DNA of 61,933 bases, from the NCBI GenBank assembly GCA_001552515.1, contig BCRI01000027.1, forward strand, positions 1 to 61,933, written 5' to 3'. Shown here in pieces: positions 17,280 through 26,083 of the stretch. Under the pieces are notes generated by a model, which saw nothing but the letters and a program-made list of their open reading frames with translations, searched no databases and was not told where the DNA came from. The first letter of the stretch is position 1, and the number at the start of each line of letters is the position of its first letter. This stretch comes from Sphaerimonospora mesophila NBRC 14179 = JCM 3151 (GTDB lineage Bacteria > Actinomycetota > Actinomycetes > Streptosporangiales > Streptosporangiaceae). The translations under genes and the position numbers were made by a program.

Positions 17280-17774
17280 ATGGTGATCAGATGGGCGCGG
17301 GAAGAGGATCTCGCAGGGCTGGCGGACCTTGAGCGTGCGGCGGACACGATGTTCGCCGACGTCGGCATCGTCTTCCCGCCCGATACGACAATGATCGAGG
17401 AATGCGACGACCCGGGACGGGTGATCGTCGCGGGCCGGCCGCCGGTGGGGTTCGCCCTCCTCGGCCAGGTGGACGGCCTGACCCATCTCGACCAGCTCGC
17501 CGTACATCCGGACCACCAGGGCCAGGGCGTCGGGACGCGGCTGATCGAGGCCGTCTGCGACGCGGCCGGGGCCACGAGCGACGCGATCACTCTCACGACC
17601 TTCCGCGATGTGCCGTGGAACGCCCCGTGGTACGCCCGGCGCGGCTTCGAGGTGCTGCCGCCGGAGAGCTGGGGGCCCGAACTGCGGGCTCTGGTGGAGC
17701 ACGAGCGGGCGCTCGGCCTGGAAATCGCCCCCCGCGTCGTCATGCGCAAGACCCTGTCAGCTTCTCGGCCGTAA
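17280..17774 (+). CDS. GNAT-family acetyltransferase, 3' end formed by an IS
   Basis: 164 aa from ATG 17280 (VIRWAREEDLAGLADLERAA); the frame extends to 17205 but the extra residues lack GNAT character. The acetyl-CoA pyrophosphate loop HPDHQGQGVGTRLIEA is intact, followed by LTTFRDVPWNAPWYARRGF, typical of GNAT motif B. The stop codon (17772-17774) lies inside the end hairpin of the IS605-type element, so the last residues (about SASRP) probably derive from the insertion. Catalytic motifs precede this point and the enzyme may still work. The substrate is unknown. A related 3' fragment lies at 21968-22207. Confidence 0.85.
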   Translation: MVIRWAREEDLAGLADLERAADTMFADVGIVFPPDTTMIEECDDPGRVIVAGRPPVGFALLGQVDGLTHLDQLAVHPDHQGQGVGTRLIEAVCDAAGATSDAITLTTFRDVPWNAPWYARRGFEVLPPESWGPELRALVEHERALGLEIAPRVVMRKTLSASRP

Positions 17775-17900
17775 ACGACCGAGCTTGCAGCTCCTCGCCG
17801 TCGATGGCCTCGACGGTTCAGGCCGCGTCGTCGGCAGCGTGACTCACTGCCCAGCCCGCGACACCGCGTGCGGCGATGTTGCGGGCTGCGTTGACGTCGG
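17764..17900 (-). ncRNA. Predicted TnpB guide RNA (omega/reRNA)
   Basis: By analogy with characterised IS200/IS605 elements, the 3' end of tnpB and the adjacent element end encode the scaffold RNA used by TnpB. The tnpB-side end here contains the hairpin at 17764-17783. The guide would be read from sequence immediately outside, inside the GNAT gene. Boundaries are guesses; no transcript evidence exists in the sequence. Confidence 0.35.
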
Positions 17901-18996
17901 CGTGCTCAGCGAAGCCGCACGACGTACAGCAGAAGGTGGCCTGGCCGGGCCGGTTCTTCTTGTCCACATGCCCACATGCCGAGCAGGCCTGCGAGGTGTA
18001 GGCCGGATCGACATAGATCACGGCCACGCCTGCGCGGGCCGCCTTGTAGGCGATGAACGACCCGAGCTGGTGGAAGCTCCAGGAATGCAGCGTGACCCGC
18101 TGGGGCTTGCGGAGCCGTACCCGGTCGCGGATCCCGCCCAGGTCTTCCAGGGCGATGCCGCGTCCGGTGCGTTCTGCCTCGGTCACGATCTGCTTGGCGA
18201 TGGTGTGGTTGGTGTCGGCGGCGAACCGCGCCTCCTTACGGCGGCGGCGTTTCAGCAGCCGTTTGGCGGACTTGGTGGCCTTGGCCTGCAACCGGGCTCG
18301 CAGCTGTCGCTGCCGGTGACGGACCGCGTTCAGTCCCCTGCCCGAGTGGCGCTTGCCGTCACTGGTGGTCGCGATGTTGGCGATCCCCAGATCCACGCCC
18401 ATAAACCCCTCCGGGGTGGCGACCGGAGGGTCGGGAACCTGACAGGTGGCGCACAGGAACCACATGCCGTCCCGGCACACCAGATCCGATTCGCCCTTAC
18501 GGTAGACGGCCAGCATCGTGAGCTGCTCGGCGGATGCGGTGAAGGCGATATCGCGCATCCTGCCCGCCGTCGTCCAGATCGACACCGTGCGCGTGTCGAT
18601 CTGCCAGGACAGGCATCGGTCGTCGAAGGGCTGGCCGGCCTGGGCGCGGAAGGCGATCGGCTTGCCTTCGATCGCCGTGCGCCGCGCTGATCCGGGCGGC
18701 CCGTAGTTGCCGTTGCGGAGGTTGGCTTTCAGCGTGGTGTAGGCGTCGGCGACTTTCTTGATCACATGCTGGGCGGTCTGCGCGCCCAGCCCTCGGGCCT
18801 TCAATTCGCGGTAGACGTGCTTACGTAAGCCGTACTCACGCCGTGCTCCGGTGGTGAACGCCGTTGCCGAGGCGAAGTTCGCGGCGGTGTTGCACGCGCT
18901 CAAGGTCGCCGCCAGTGCCGCCGCCTGCTCAGGCGTCGGTAGCAGTCTCACCTGCACCACCAGCTTCACAATCGAACACACTACCCTTTGGTCCAT
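17818..18996 (-). CDS. tnpB: TnpB RNA-guided endonuclease of IS605-type element
   Basis: 392 aa. The RuvC catalytic triad is complete: D202 (MGVDLGIAN), E284 (IALEDLGG) and D367 (HADVNAARN). A zinc finger with CSAC (338-341) and CTSC (357-360) lies between the last two. The N-terminal helix-turn-helix segment VRLLPTPEQAAALAATL is typical of the family. TnpB uses an RNA from the element end to cut DNA beside a short motif and helps retain the element. Start ATG 18996 is preceded by GGGGAGAC; its 5' end is 47 bp from tnpA. Confidence 0.95.
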   Translation of the reverse strand: MDQRVVCSIVKLVVQVRLLPTPEQAAALAATLSACNTAANFASATAFTTGARREYGLRKHVYRELKARGLGAQTAQHVIKKVADAYTTLKANLRNGNYGPPGSARRTAIEGKPIAFRAQAGQPFDDRCLSWQIDTRTVSIWTTAGRMRDIAFTASAEQLTMLAVYRKGESDLVCRDGMWFLCATCQVPDPPVATPEGFMGVDLGIANIATTSDGKRHSGRGLNAVRHRQRQLRARLQAKATKSAKRLLKRRRRKEARFAADTNHTIAKQIVTEAERTGRGIALEDLGGIRDRVRLRKPQRVTLHSWSFHQLGSFIAYKAARAGVAVIYVDPAYTSQACSACGHVDKKNRPGQATFCCTSCGFAEHADVNAARNIAARGVAGWAVSHAADDAA

Positions 18997-19043
18997 GTCT
19001 CCCCGGGTGGGAACCGAACCCCGATATCCGCAGGGGGCGCAGC

Positions 19044-19502
19044 GTGGTCTACAGCCTGCACGCCCACGTGGTCTTCACACCCAGGTATCGGCGTGGGGTG
19101 TTCACCGGCGAACTGCTGTCACGCTGCGAGGAGATCATGATCGAGGTGTGCGACAGCTTCGGCGCCGAACCGGCCGGGTTCAACGGCGGGCACGGCCACG
19201 TCCACCTGCTGGTGCACTATCCACCCAAGGTCGCCCTGTCCACCTTGGTCAACTCCCTCAAGGGCGTCTCGGCCCGCCTCCTGCGCAAGGAGTATCCCGC
19301 TCACATCAGCAGGTACCTGTGGGGCGGCCATTTCTGGTCACCGTCCTACTTCGCCGCCTCCTGCGGAGGCGCCCCCTTGAGCGTCATCAAGGAGTACATC
19401 GAAACCAGAAACGCCCGGACTAGCCGTCCGGGCGGAAAGCGTGGGAGGGAAGCGATTCCTCCCGGGCGTGAACGCCCGGGGTTCCTCGCTAAATGGTGCT
19501 GA
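19044..19502 (+). CDS. tnpA: IS200/IS605 Y1 transposase TnpA
   Basis: 152 aa from GTG 19044 behind a G-rich site; the longer frame to 18864 overlaps tnpB antisense and is unlikely. The HUH motif is HVH within GHGHVHLLVHYPP. The nucleophile Tyr lies in VIKEYIETRN. Other family features are HVVFTPRYRRGVF and LKGVSARLLRKEYP. It cuts and joins single-stranded element ends. Its last ~25 codons run through the element-end hairpins (19413-19480), so DNA structure and coding overlap. Divergent partner of tnpB. Confidence 0.92.
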   Translation: MVYSLHAHVVFTPRYRRGVFTGELLSRCEEIMIEVCDSFGAEPAGFNGGHGHVHLLVHYPPKVALSTLVNSLKGVSARLLRKEYPAHISRYLWGGHFWSPSYFAASCGGAPLSVIKEYIETRNARTSRPGGKRGREAIPPGRERPGFLAKWC

Positions 19503-19780
19503 ATCCGCGTACCGCCAAGACCGCCGACATCGCCAAGTGGCCAAGGTAGGAGCGGGCCGACAGCGGCTTGAGGACTGCTCCCCGACGCCTCACGCGCGTC
19601 CGTCTCCCAGCGCTTTCAGCTTCCACGGCTCGGGGCACTGCGTCACTCCAGGGACGGATCTCCGCGATGTCGCCTCGTAGCCGACGGCAAGCCGGCGGGA
19701 CAGCTCAAGCCGGTTCCGCCTCCGCCTCTGATCGCCGGTGCGTACGTCCGTGGGGCTGTCCGGGCCGGTCTCGGTGGGTC
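19503..19780. other. Flank between the IS element and marR
   Basis: About 280 bp of GC-rich sequence without a convincing gene, terminator or strong repeat. It is probably the intergenic tail of the marR gene (minus strand) plus debris at the insertion site. Confidence 0.4.
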
Positions 19781-20257
19781 TCAGTCCGAGCCAAGCCCCT
19801 GGACGAGCGTCGGGATGAACTCGCGGACCCGCTCATTGAGGCGGAGTACGAACCCGGTGATCAGTTCGAGCTCGTCGTCGTCGTATGCGTCCGTCACCGA
19901 CGCGAATGCGGCCGCGACCCGCCCGAAGATGTCCTCGAGCGCCGCCTCGTGCCGGCCCGTCGAGCGCACGAGGACCTTGCGGCGATCGGCCGTGTCCCTG
20001 TGCCGCTCGATGAAGCCGCCGCGTTCCAGCCGGTCGAGGAGCGCGGTCACGGCGGAGGTGCTGAGGCCGGTCAGCTCGGCCAGCCGTCCCGCCGTAAGTT
20101 CCTTTTCGTGTCTGGCCAGATTGAGGCACTTCAGGTCGGTGGGTCCGAGACCGAAGTGGGTGGCGATGGCCTGGTGCATGATCACGCTGTGCGCGGCGTT
20201 GTCCTGTGTCGCCTCGGTGAGCGCCCGAAGAATCTCGGCTCGATGACCCGTTGACAT
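19781..20257 (-). CDS. MarR-family transcriptional regulator
   Basis: 158 aa. Winged-helix DNA-binding region at residues about 45-105: LTAGRLAELTGLSTSAVTAL (recognition helix), then DRLERGGFIERHRDTADRRK, the classic MarR wing. The flanking helices form the dimer interface. It is divergent from a FAD monooxygenase with an 86-bp shared promoter containing a perfect palindrome, so it most likely represses that gene and itself, with an aromatic compound as possible inducer. Confidence 0.93.
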   Translation of the reverse strand: MSTGHRAEILRALTEATQDNAAHSVIMHQAIATHFGLGPTDLKCLNLARHEKELTAGRLAELTGLSTSAVTALLDRLERGGFIERHRDTADRRKVLVRSTGRHEAALEDIFGRVAAAFASVTDAYDDDELELITGFVLRLNERVREFIPTLVQGLGSD

Positions 20258-20289
20258 CCATACTCCAACGCGTACTATCTCAAATTGTC

Positions 20290-20301
20290 TCGATGCATCG
20301 A
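20290..20301. promoter_or_regulatory. TCGATGCATCGA palindrome, probable MarR operator
   Basis: A perfect 12-bp palindrome centred between the divergent marR and monooxygenase genes, 33 bp from the marR start and 43 bp from the monooxygenase start. Position and size fit a MarR operator. Confidence 0.6.
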
Positions 20302-20343
20302 AATTTCCTACCCTTCGAATGAAGATAGCAGAGGGAGACGAAC

Positions 20344-21939
20344 ATGAGAGACGAGACCCCAGTACTGATCGTGGGTGCGGGCCTCGCGGGGCTGTCCACG
20401 GCCGTGTTCCTCGGCGTCCACGGCGTACCGTCGGTCGTGGTGGAGCGGCATCCGGGGCTGTCCACCCAGCCCAAGGCCAGGGGTCAGATGCCGACGACCA
20501 TGGAGGCTCTGGCGGCCGCCGGGATCGCCGAACGGTTCACCCACGCCGCTCCGCCGGGCGGGGACAGGAGCATCATGGTCATCGCGGAGACCGTCACCGG
20601 GCCCATCCTGAAGGACTTCGTACTCGAGATGCCCGACTTCTCCAGACTGTCTCCCGCGCCGTTCGCCGCCGCGAGCCAGGAACGGGCCGAACGAATCCTC
20701 GCCGACCGGGCGGCCGAGCTGGGCGCCGACATCAGGCTCTCGACCGAGCTGGTGTCGTTCCGCCAGGACGACGAGGCGGTGATCGCCGATCTTCGCGACA
20801 CCGCGACGGGGAAGCGGCGGACGATCAGCGCGCGGTACCTGGTCGGCGCCGACGGCCACAAAGGCATGATCCGCGATATGGCCGCCATACCGGTCCACGG
20901 GCGCCGGTCGTCACAGCCGCGGCCAACGATGTTCCTGCAGTTCGAGGCCGACCTCGACGTGGCGCTGCGAGGCGAGGCGTTCGGACTCTTCTACCTGCAG
21001 AATCCGGCGCTGCCTGCCCGGGCGGCGACGGTCGTGACCACCGACTACCCGGGCCGCTACGTCCTGGCCGCCCCGTTCGAACCCGGTGACGATCCGGACG
21101 CCGAGCGACTGGTGGACGTCGTCCGCACCGCCTGCGGCGTTCCGGACCTGGACGTGAAGATCCTGGAGACCGCCTGGTCGTCCTCCGGAGAGCACGTCAC
21201 CCGAGTCGCGAACACCTTCCAGGCCGGGCGGGTCCTGCTGGCCGGCGACGCTGCGCACCTCATGCCCCCGACCGGAGGACAGGGCGGGAACGCCGCCGTG
21301 ATGGACGGCTACCACCTCGCCTGGAAACTCGCCGCCGTGCTGTCCGGCACCGCGGGGCCCGGCCTGCTCGCGAGCCACGACGCCGAGCGACGGCCGTACG
21401 CCGACGCGCTGGCAGAGCAGCAATACGCCAACCTGATCCAGCGTCAATCCCCCCACCTGCGCGACGGAACGGAGGCCGCGATCCTGAATCCGGCGGTGGA
21501 GCTGTTCGGCTACATCTGCCCATCCGGCGCCTTCGTGCCCGAGGACGGTGGCCAACCCCCACTGTTCGAAGATCCGGTCACACCGTCGGGCCGTCCCGGA
21601 TCGCGTGCCCCGCATGTACGGCTGGCCCGCAGTGGGACTCCGGTTTCGACACGTGACCTCTTCGGGAGCGCGTTCGTCCTCCTGACCGCCGGAGGACGGC
21701 ACTGGATCAGCGCCGTTGAGCAGGCCGTACGCCGGCTAGGTGTGGCCCTGGACCGCCATGTGATCGGAGACTGCGGCGGCCTGGCCGACGTGGACGGGCT
21801 GTTCCTCACGGCGTACGGCATCACGGAGGCGGGCGCCGTCCTCGTCCGGCCGGACGGGGTCATCGCGTGGCGATCGCGCGGCGCAGGCGAACCCGGCAAC
21901 CTCGAGCGTGCACTGCGACACGTCCTGTGCCGCCCCTGA
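20344..21939 (+). CDS. FAD-dependent aromatic monooxygenase
   Basis: 531 aa from ATG 20344, behind GAGGGAGA. It is a class A flavoprotein hydroxylase: N-terminal FAD site VGAGLAGLSTAVFLGVHG, the central DG motif YLVGADGHKG, and the GD motif LLAGDAAHLMPPTGGQGGN. After residue ~400 comes a thioredoxin-like C-terminal domain as in phenol and polyketide hydroxylases. It uses NAD(P)H and O2 to hydroxylate an aromatic ring; the substrate could be a xenobiotic, an antibiotic or a polyketide intermediate. It stands alone, divergent from its likely MarR regulator. Confidence 0.92.
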   Translation: MRDETPVLIVGAGLAGLSTAVFLGVHGVPSVVVERHPGLSTQPKARGQMPTTMEALAAAGIAERFTHAAPPGGDRSIMVIAETVTGPILKDFVLEMPDFSRLSPAPFAAASQERAERILADRAAELGADIRLSTELVSFRQDDEAVIADLRDTATGKRRTISARYLVGADGHKGMIRDMAAIPVHGRRSSQPRPTMFLQFEADLDVALRGEAFGLFYLQNPALPARAATVVTTDYPGRYVLAAPFEPGDDPDAERLVDVVRTACGVPDLDVKILETAWSSSGEHVTRVANTFQAGRVLLAGDAAHLMPPTGGQGGNAAVMDGYHLAWKLAAVLSGTAGPGLLASHDAERRPYADALAEQQYANLIQRQSPHLRDGTEAAILNPAVELFGYICPSGAFVPEDGGQPPLFEDPVTPSGRPGSRAPHVRLARSGTPVSTRDLFGSAFVLLTAGGRHWISAVEQAVRRLGVALDRHVIGDCGGLADVDGLFLTAYGITEAGAVLVRPDGVIAWRSRGAGEPGNLERALRHVLCRP

Positions 21940-21967
21940 AGCCACCTCCGAGATCTTGCATCGGACG

Positions 21968-22207
21968 CTGCTGCTCGACGCCGTGTGCGACGCCGCGGCC
22001 GTTCTCGCGCCGGCCGTGACGCTGACGACCTTCCGGGACGTGCCGTGGAACGCGCCCTGGTATGCCCGCCGCGGCTTCGCCGTACTGCCTCCGGAGCGGT
22101 GGGGACCCGAGCCGGCGGCGCTGGTCGAGCATGAGCGGGCGCTCGGGATCGGGCAGGCGCCCCGTGTTGTGATGCGCAAAGACCTCTCGCCACGCGAAGA
22201 CCACTAA
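21968..22207 (+). pseudogene. Remnant of a GNAT acetyltransferase (3' half)
   Basis: The frame encodes LLLDAVCDAAAVLAPAVTLT, FRDVPWNAPWYARRGF, LPPERWGPEPAALVEHERAL and PRVVMRK, closely matching the C-terminal half of the GNAT at 17280-17774. The acetyl-CoA loop and everything upstream are absent, and it follows the monooxygenase stop without a ribosome site. It is an old partial duplicate or a paralogue cut by deletion. It retains its own natural C-terminus (KDLSPREDH), showing what the IS-altered copy probably had. Confidence 0.8.
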
Positions 22208-22241
22208 TGTCGGAGGCAACGAAGAGAGGACACTGACACCG

Positions 22242-22733
22242 ATGGCCGACAGCAGTTTCGACGTGGTCAGCAAGATCGACCGGCAGGAGGTCGACAACGC
22301 TCTGAATCAGACGGTCAAGGAGGTTGGGCACCGCTTCGACTTCAGGGGCACCGGCGCGAGCATCTCCTGGTCCGGACAGAAGGATATTGAGATCAAGGCG
22401 AACAGCGAGGAGCGGGCGAACGCCGTACTCGACGTCTTCAAGGAAAAGATCATCAAGCGCGGGCTGTCGCTCAAGACCCTCGACGCGGGTGAGCCGAAGC
22501 TCTCCGGCAAGGAGTACCGCCTGATGGTCGCCCTCAAGGAGGGCATCGACCAGGACAACGCCAAGAAGATCTCGAAGATCATCCGGGACGAGGGGCCCAA
22601 GGGTGTGAAGGCTCAGATCCAGGGCGAGGAGCTCAGGGTCAGCTCCAAGAAGAAGGACGATCTCCAGGAGGTGATCGCCCTGCTCAAGGGCAAGGACCTC
22701 GACATCGCCCTTCAGTTCACCAACTACCGCTGA
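22242..22733 (+). CDS. yajQ: YajQ-family nucleotide-binding protein
   Basis: 163 aa, the family's normal length. It begins [20 protein letters not shown] and contains REQ-like repeats of two ferredoxin-like halves ([40 protein letters not shown]), ending in the conserved [10 protein letters not shown]. YajQ proteins bind nucleotides or RNA, and some bind cyclic di-GMP; the role in actinobacteria is unclear. It is monocistronic, followed at once by a strong terminator. Confidence 0.95.
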   Translation: MADSSFDVVSKIDRQEVDNALNQTVKEVGHRFDFRGTGASISWSGQKDIEIKANSEERANAVLDVFKEKIIKRGLSLKTLDAGEPKLSGKEYRLMVALKEGIDQDNAKKISKIIRDEGPKGVKAQIQGEELRVSSKKKDDLQEVIALLKGKDLDIALQFTNYR

Positions 22734-22746
22734 CGTTCCGGTCGCG

Positions 22747-22776
22747 AAGGCCCTGACCTCTGGGTCAGGGCCTTTT
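22747..22776 (+). terminator. Intrinsic terminator after yajQ
   Basis: AAGGCCCTGACC (22747-22758) pairs perfectly with GGTCAGGGCCTT (22763-22774) around a TCTG loop, followed by T residues. It lies 13 bp after the yajQ stop. Confidence 0.85.
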
Positions 22777-22848
22777 CTCTGCCCCGGATTCGATCACTCC
22801 GGCTACGTTGGTGATGTCTGTCGGAGCCGACGGGAGGAGGCGACGGAG

Positions 22849-23337
22849 ATGCCGGAGCCACCGGATCTGGCGACGGCCGAGGAGTACGCGGCGTTCTTCG
22901 AGGTCGAGCACGAGTTGGGCGTCCTCTTCCGGCGCGCGCACGCGCTCTCCGCTCATATAGGGCGCAGGGTGCACCCCGAGCTGGAGCCCGGGGCGTACGG
23001 ACTGCTCGTCCGCATCGACCGGGTGGCACCCGTACGGCCCAGCGATCTCGCGGCCTACGTGGGCGTCGGCAAGGCGACCATCAGCCGGCAGGTGAAGGTG
23101 CTCGATGAGCTGGGCCTGGTCGGCCGCGAACCCGACCCGCTCGACCGGCGTGCCCATCTGCTGGTCCTCACCGAGGAGGGCCGGCAGCGGCTCGGACGCG
23201 CCCGGAGCGCCCGCCGACGGCAGCTCCACGCGCTGCTCGCCGCCTGGCCGGAGGAGGACGTACGGCTACTCGCCCGGATGCTGCGGCGGTTCAACGCCCT
23301 CACGGAAACGATGCCGACGGCGTCCCGCCAGGCCTGA
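22849..23337 (+). CDS. MarR-family transcriptional regulator
   Basis: 162 aa from ATG 22849, with GGAGGAGGCGACGGAG just upstream. The winged HTH has VRPSDLAAYVGVGKATISRQ (recognition helix) and LDELGLVGREPDPLDRRAH (wing). It is encoded just upstream of, and on the same strand as, an amino-acid ABC importer (160 bp gap), which may be its target, although the gap probably has its own promoter. Ligand unknown. Confidence 0.9.
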   Translation: MPEPPDLATAEEYAAFFEVEHELGVLFRRAHALSAHIGRRVHPELEPGAYGLLVRIDRVAPVRPSDLAAYVGVGKATISRQVKVLDELGLVGREPDPLDRRAHLLVLTEEGRQRLGRARSARRRQLHALLAAWPEEDVRLLARMLRRFNALTETMPTASRQA

Positions 23338-23446
23338 CCGCCACGTAAAGAACAGACCGGTGAAAAGACAACGGACAAGCCCCGTTAGGCGTGTGTTACC
23401 ACATCCTCCCCAACCAGGAGCCAAGCTGTCATCTCGGGTCCTCTAC

Positions 23447-23465
23447 ACTGCGCCTACTACGCAGT
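23447..23465. promoter_or_regulatory. ACTGCG-N7-CGCAGT inverted repeat before an amino-acid importer
   Basis: Six-bp half-sites ACTGCG (23447-23452) and CGCAGT (23460-23465) lie 31 bp before the GTG start of the substrate-binding protein gene, within the likely promoter or leader. It is an operator candidate, possibly for the upstream MarR protein. Confidence 0.4.
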
Positions 23466-23495
23466 ACAGCTCGCATCAAAAACTGAGGAGGCCGC

Positions 23496-24404
23496 GTGGC
23501 TCCCTGGTCCACTCATCGGAAAACGGCGGGAATCGGCGCGGTCGCGCTGGCGACCGCTCTCCTGATCTCCTCCTGTGGCGGAGAGAGCGACACGACCACG
23601 GCGGCCCCGGCCCCGGCCCCCAGTGCGGAAAGCTCGCTGGCAAAGCTCGTGCCGGAGAACATCGCGGCGGACGGCAAGATCCTCATCGGTAGTGACGCCT
23701 CCTATCCGCCCAACGAGTCCGTCGACCCGGCCAGCCAGAAGATCGTCGGCTGGGAGGTCGAACTGGGCGAGGCGCTCGCGGCCAAGCTCGGTCTCCAGGC
23801 GGACTTCCAGAACGCCGGCTTCGACACGATCATCCCTGGCATCCAGTCCGGGAAGTACGAGCTGGGCATCTCGTCGTTCACCGACAACGTCGAGCGCGAG
23901 AAGGTCGTCGACTTCGTGACGTACTACTCGGCCGGCACCTCCTGGGCCGCGCTGAAGGGCAACCCCAAGGGCGTCAGCCCCGACGACGCCTGCGGCAAGA
24001 AGATCGGCGTTCAGCAGGGCACGGTCCAGATCGACGACATCAAGGCCCGCAACGACAAGTGCGTCCAGGACGGCAAGCCCGCGATCGAGCAGGTCGTACG
24101 CAAGGGCCAGACCGAGGTCAACGCCGACCTGGTCTCCGGAAAGATCGACGGCATGCTGGCCGACTCCCCGATCGTCGGCTACGCCGTCAAGCAGACCGGT
24201 GACAAGCTCGAGACCATCGGGCAGCTGTACGACTCGGCTCCCTACGGCTTCGCGATCGGGAAGAACTCCGGCACGTTCAAGGATGCCGTGCTCGCCGCGA
24301 CCAAGGAACTCATCGCCGACGGCACCTACATGAAGATCTTGGAGAAGTGGGGCGTCCAGGATGGTGCCATCACCGATCCAGTGATCAACGGCGCTGGCAG
24401 CTGA
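23496..24404 (+). CDS. Polar amino-acid ABC importer, substrate-binding lipoprotein
   Basis: 302 aa from GTG 23496 behind GAGGAGG. The signal peptide has a basic start, a hydrophobic core and lipobox LISSC (lipidated C27), then an Ala/Pro/Thr linker. The mature part is an SBP_bac_3 fold: GSDASYPPNESVDPAS, GWEVELGEALAAKLG, GIQSGKYELGISSFTDN and GKKIGVQQGTVQ. It captures an amino acid outside the membrane and delivers it to the permease encoded next. The specific amino acid is not predictable. Confidence 0.95.
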   Translation: MAPWSTHRKTAGIGAVALATALLISSCGGESDTTTAAPAPAPSAESSLAKLVPENIAADGKILIGSDASYPPNESVDPASQKIVGWEVELGEALAAKLGLQADFQNAGFDTIIPGIQSGKYELGISSFTDNVEREKVVDFVTYYSAGTSWAALKGNPKGVSPDDACGKKIGVQQGTVQIDDIKARNDKCVQDGKPAIEQVVRKGQTEVNADLVSGKIDGMLADSPIVGYAVKQTGDKLETIGQLYDSAPYGFAIGKNSGTFKDAVLAATKELIADGTYMKILEKWGVQDGAITDPVINGAGS

Positions 24405-24407
24405 TCC

Positions 24408-25262
24408 ATGTCCGTCGGGGAAACGGAGCAACGCACCGGGATGATCAAGGCCGTTCCGGTGCGTCATCCCGGCCGCTGGGTGGCGGCCGCGGCGGTCGCG
24501 GTGCTGGCCGCGATGCTGGTCAACAACCTTGTCACCAACGAGGCGTACAACTGGGCTGAGCAGCTCAAATACCTGTTCTCTCCCCCCGTGCTCGAAGGCG
24601 TGCGCAACACCATCTGGCTGACCGTGGCCGCGATGGCGGGTGGCATCGCCCTGGGCATCGTGCTCGCGCTGATGCGGCTCTCGGCCAACCCGCTGCTGCG
24701 CGGCGCGGCCTGGATCTACATCTGGGTCTTCCGCGGCACGCCTCTGCTCACCCAGTTGCTGATCTGGGGCAATATCGGCGCGCTGTTCCCTACCCTCGGC
24801 CTGGGCATCCCGTTCGGACCCGAGTTCGTCAGCGCGCAGGCGAGCGCGCTCTACAGCGCGGCCGCGGCGGCGGCACTCGGACTGATCTTCAACGAGGCGG
24901 CCTACATGGCCGAGATCGTGCGCGGCGGCATCCAGTCGGTGGACTCGGGTCAGCAGGAGGCCGCCAGCGCGCTGGGGCTCACCAAAGCCCAGACGCTGCG
25001 TCGGATCATCCTGCCCCAGGCGATGCGGGTCATCGCACCGCCCACCGGCAACGAGGCGATCTCGATGCTGAAGAACACCTCGCTGGTCATGGCCGTGCCG
25101 TACCTCGAGTTGACCTTCGCGGTGCAGAACATCTACGCGCACACGTACCAGATCATCCCCATGCTGATCATGGCCTGTCTCTGGTACCTGTTCCTGTCAT
25201 CGCTCATGATGATCGGTCAGCACTACCTTGAGCGGCACTACGGCAAGGGGTACGCGCGATGA
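24408..25262 (+). CDS. Polar amino-acid ABC importer permease
   Basis: 284 aa, starting 3 bp after the binding-protein stop. HisM/GlnP-type permease with about five helices and the EAA loop [20 protein letters not shown] (after QQ). The motif [14 protein letters not shown] is typical of polar amino-acid uptake permeases, and [13 protein letters not shown] lies in the last third. It is a single permease gene, so the channel is probably a homodimer. The ATPase gene overlaps its stop. Confidence 0.94.
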   Translation: MSVGETEQRTGMIKAVPVRHPGRWVAAAAVAVLAAMLVNNLVTNEAYNWAEQLKYLFSPPVLEGVRNTIWLTVAAMAGGIALGIVLALMRLSANPLLRGAAWIYIWVFRGTPLLTQLLIWGNIGALFPTLGLGIPFGPEFVSAQASALYSAAAAAALGLIFNEAAYMAEIVRGGIQSVDSGQQEAASALGLTKAQTLRRIILPQAMRVIAPPTGNEAISMLKNTSLVMAVPYLELTFAVQNIYAHTYQIIPMLIMACLWYLFLSSLMMIGQHYLERHYGKGYAR

Positions 25263-26056
25263 GCGAGACCACGCCAACCGTGGACGGCACGGCCGATGGC
25301 CTGATGGTGAAGGCCGAGCAGGTCTGCAAGAAGTTCGGCAACGTCGAGGTCCTCAAGGGCATCGATCTGCAGGTACGGCAGGGCGAGGTGATGTGCGTCG
25401 TCGGCCCGTCCGGCTCGGGGAAGTCGACCTTTCTGCGCTGCATCAACCACCTGGAGAAGATCGACGCGGGCCGACTGTGGGTGGACGGCCAACTCGTCGG
25501 CTACCACCAGCGCGGCCACAAGCTGTACGAACTGCGCGAGAAAGAGGTCGCAGCTCAGCGCAGGGACATCGGCATGGTGTTTCAGCGGTTCAACCTCTTC
25601 CCTCACATGACGGCCCTGCAGAACGTCATGGAGGCGCCGATGCTCGTCAAGGGTGAGGCCAAGGACGCAGCCAGGGCCCGAGCCGAGCAACTGCTCGGAC
25701 GAGTCGGCCTGTCCGACCGGATGGGCAACTACCCGTCCCAGCTCTCCGGCGGCCAGCAGCAGCGCGTCGCCATCGCGCGGGCACTCGCGATGCAGCCCAA
25801 GCTCATGCTGTTCGATGAACCCACCTCCGCCCTCGATCCCGAACTCGTCGGCGAGGTCTTGGACGTGATGCGCGACCTGGCCCGCGAAGGCATGACCATG
25901 GTCGTCGTGACCCATGAGATGGGCTTCGCCCGGGAGGTCGGCGACTCGCTGGTCTTCATGGACGAGGGCGTGGTCGTCGAGCAGGGTGTCCCGCGCGAGG
26001 TGCTGGCCAACCCCCAGCACGCCCGCACGCAGGCGTTCCTGTCCAAAGTCCTCTGA
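25259..26056 (+). CDS. Polar amino-acid ABC importer ATPase
   Basis: 265 aa; ATGA overlap with the permease. Walker [10 protein letters not shown]-loop [16 protein letters not shown], signature [17 protein letters not shown], Walker [15 protein letters not shown] and switch VTHEMGFA, all diagnostic of the GlnQ/HisP group. It completes a three-gene importer. A short remnant of a related ATPase tail lies just downstream (26084-26164). Confidence 0.95.
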   Translation: MSETTPTVDGTADGLMVKAEQVCKKFGNVEVLKGIDLQVRQGEVMCVVGPSGSGKSTFLRCINHLEKIDAGRLWVDGQLVGYHQRGHKLYELREKEVAAQRRDIGMVFQRFNLFPHMTALQNVMEAPMLVKGEAKDAARARAEQLLGRVGLSDRMGNYPSQLSGGQQQRVAIARALAMQPKLMLFDEPTSALDPELVGEVLDVMRDLAREGMTMVVVTHEMGFAREVGDSLVFMDEGVVVEQGVPREVLANPQHARTQAFLSKVL

Positions 26057-26083
26057 GGGCCGCTGGTCAAGTAGGCATCAGCG

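Larger units (their letters stand above)
17764..19495. mobile_element. IS605-type element with tnpA and tnpB
   Basis: Divergent tnpB (minus) and tnpA (plus) lie between subterminal hairpins rather than terminal inverted repeats. The tnpB-side end has CTCGGCCGT/ACGACCGAG at 17764-17783. The tnpA-side end has GCCCGGAC/GTCCGGGC at 19413-19433 and CCCGGGCGT/ACGCCCGGG at 19461-19480. Such elements transpose as single strands by the Y1 transposase and make no target duplication. Exact ends are approximate. Both genes look intact, so it may be active. Confidence 0.85.

Noticed and set aside
21070-21085. GTTCGAACC sequence resembling a tRNA T-arm
   Set aside because: Lies inside the monooxygenase reading frame with no flanking cloverleaf.
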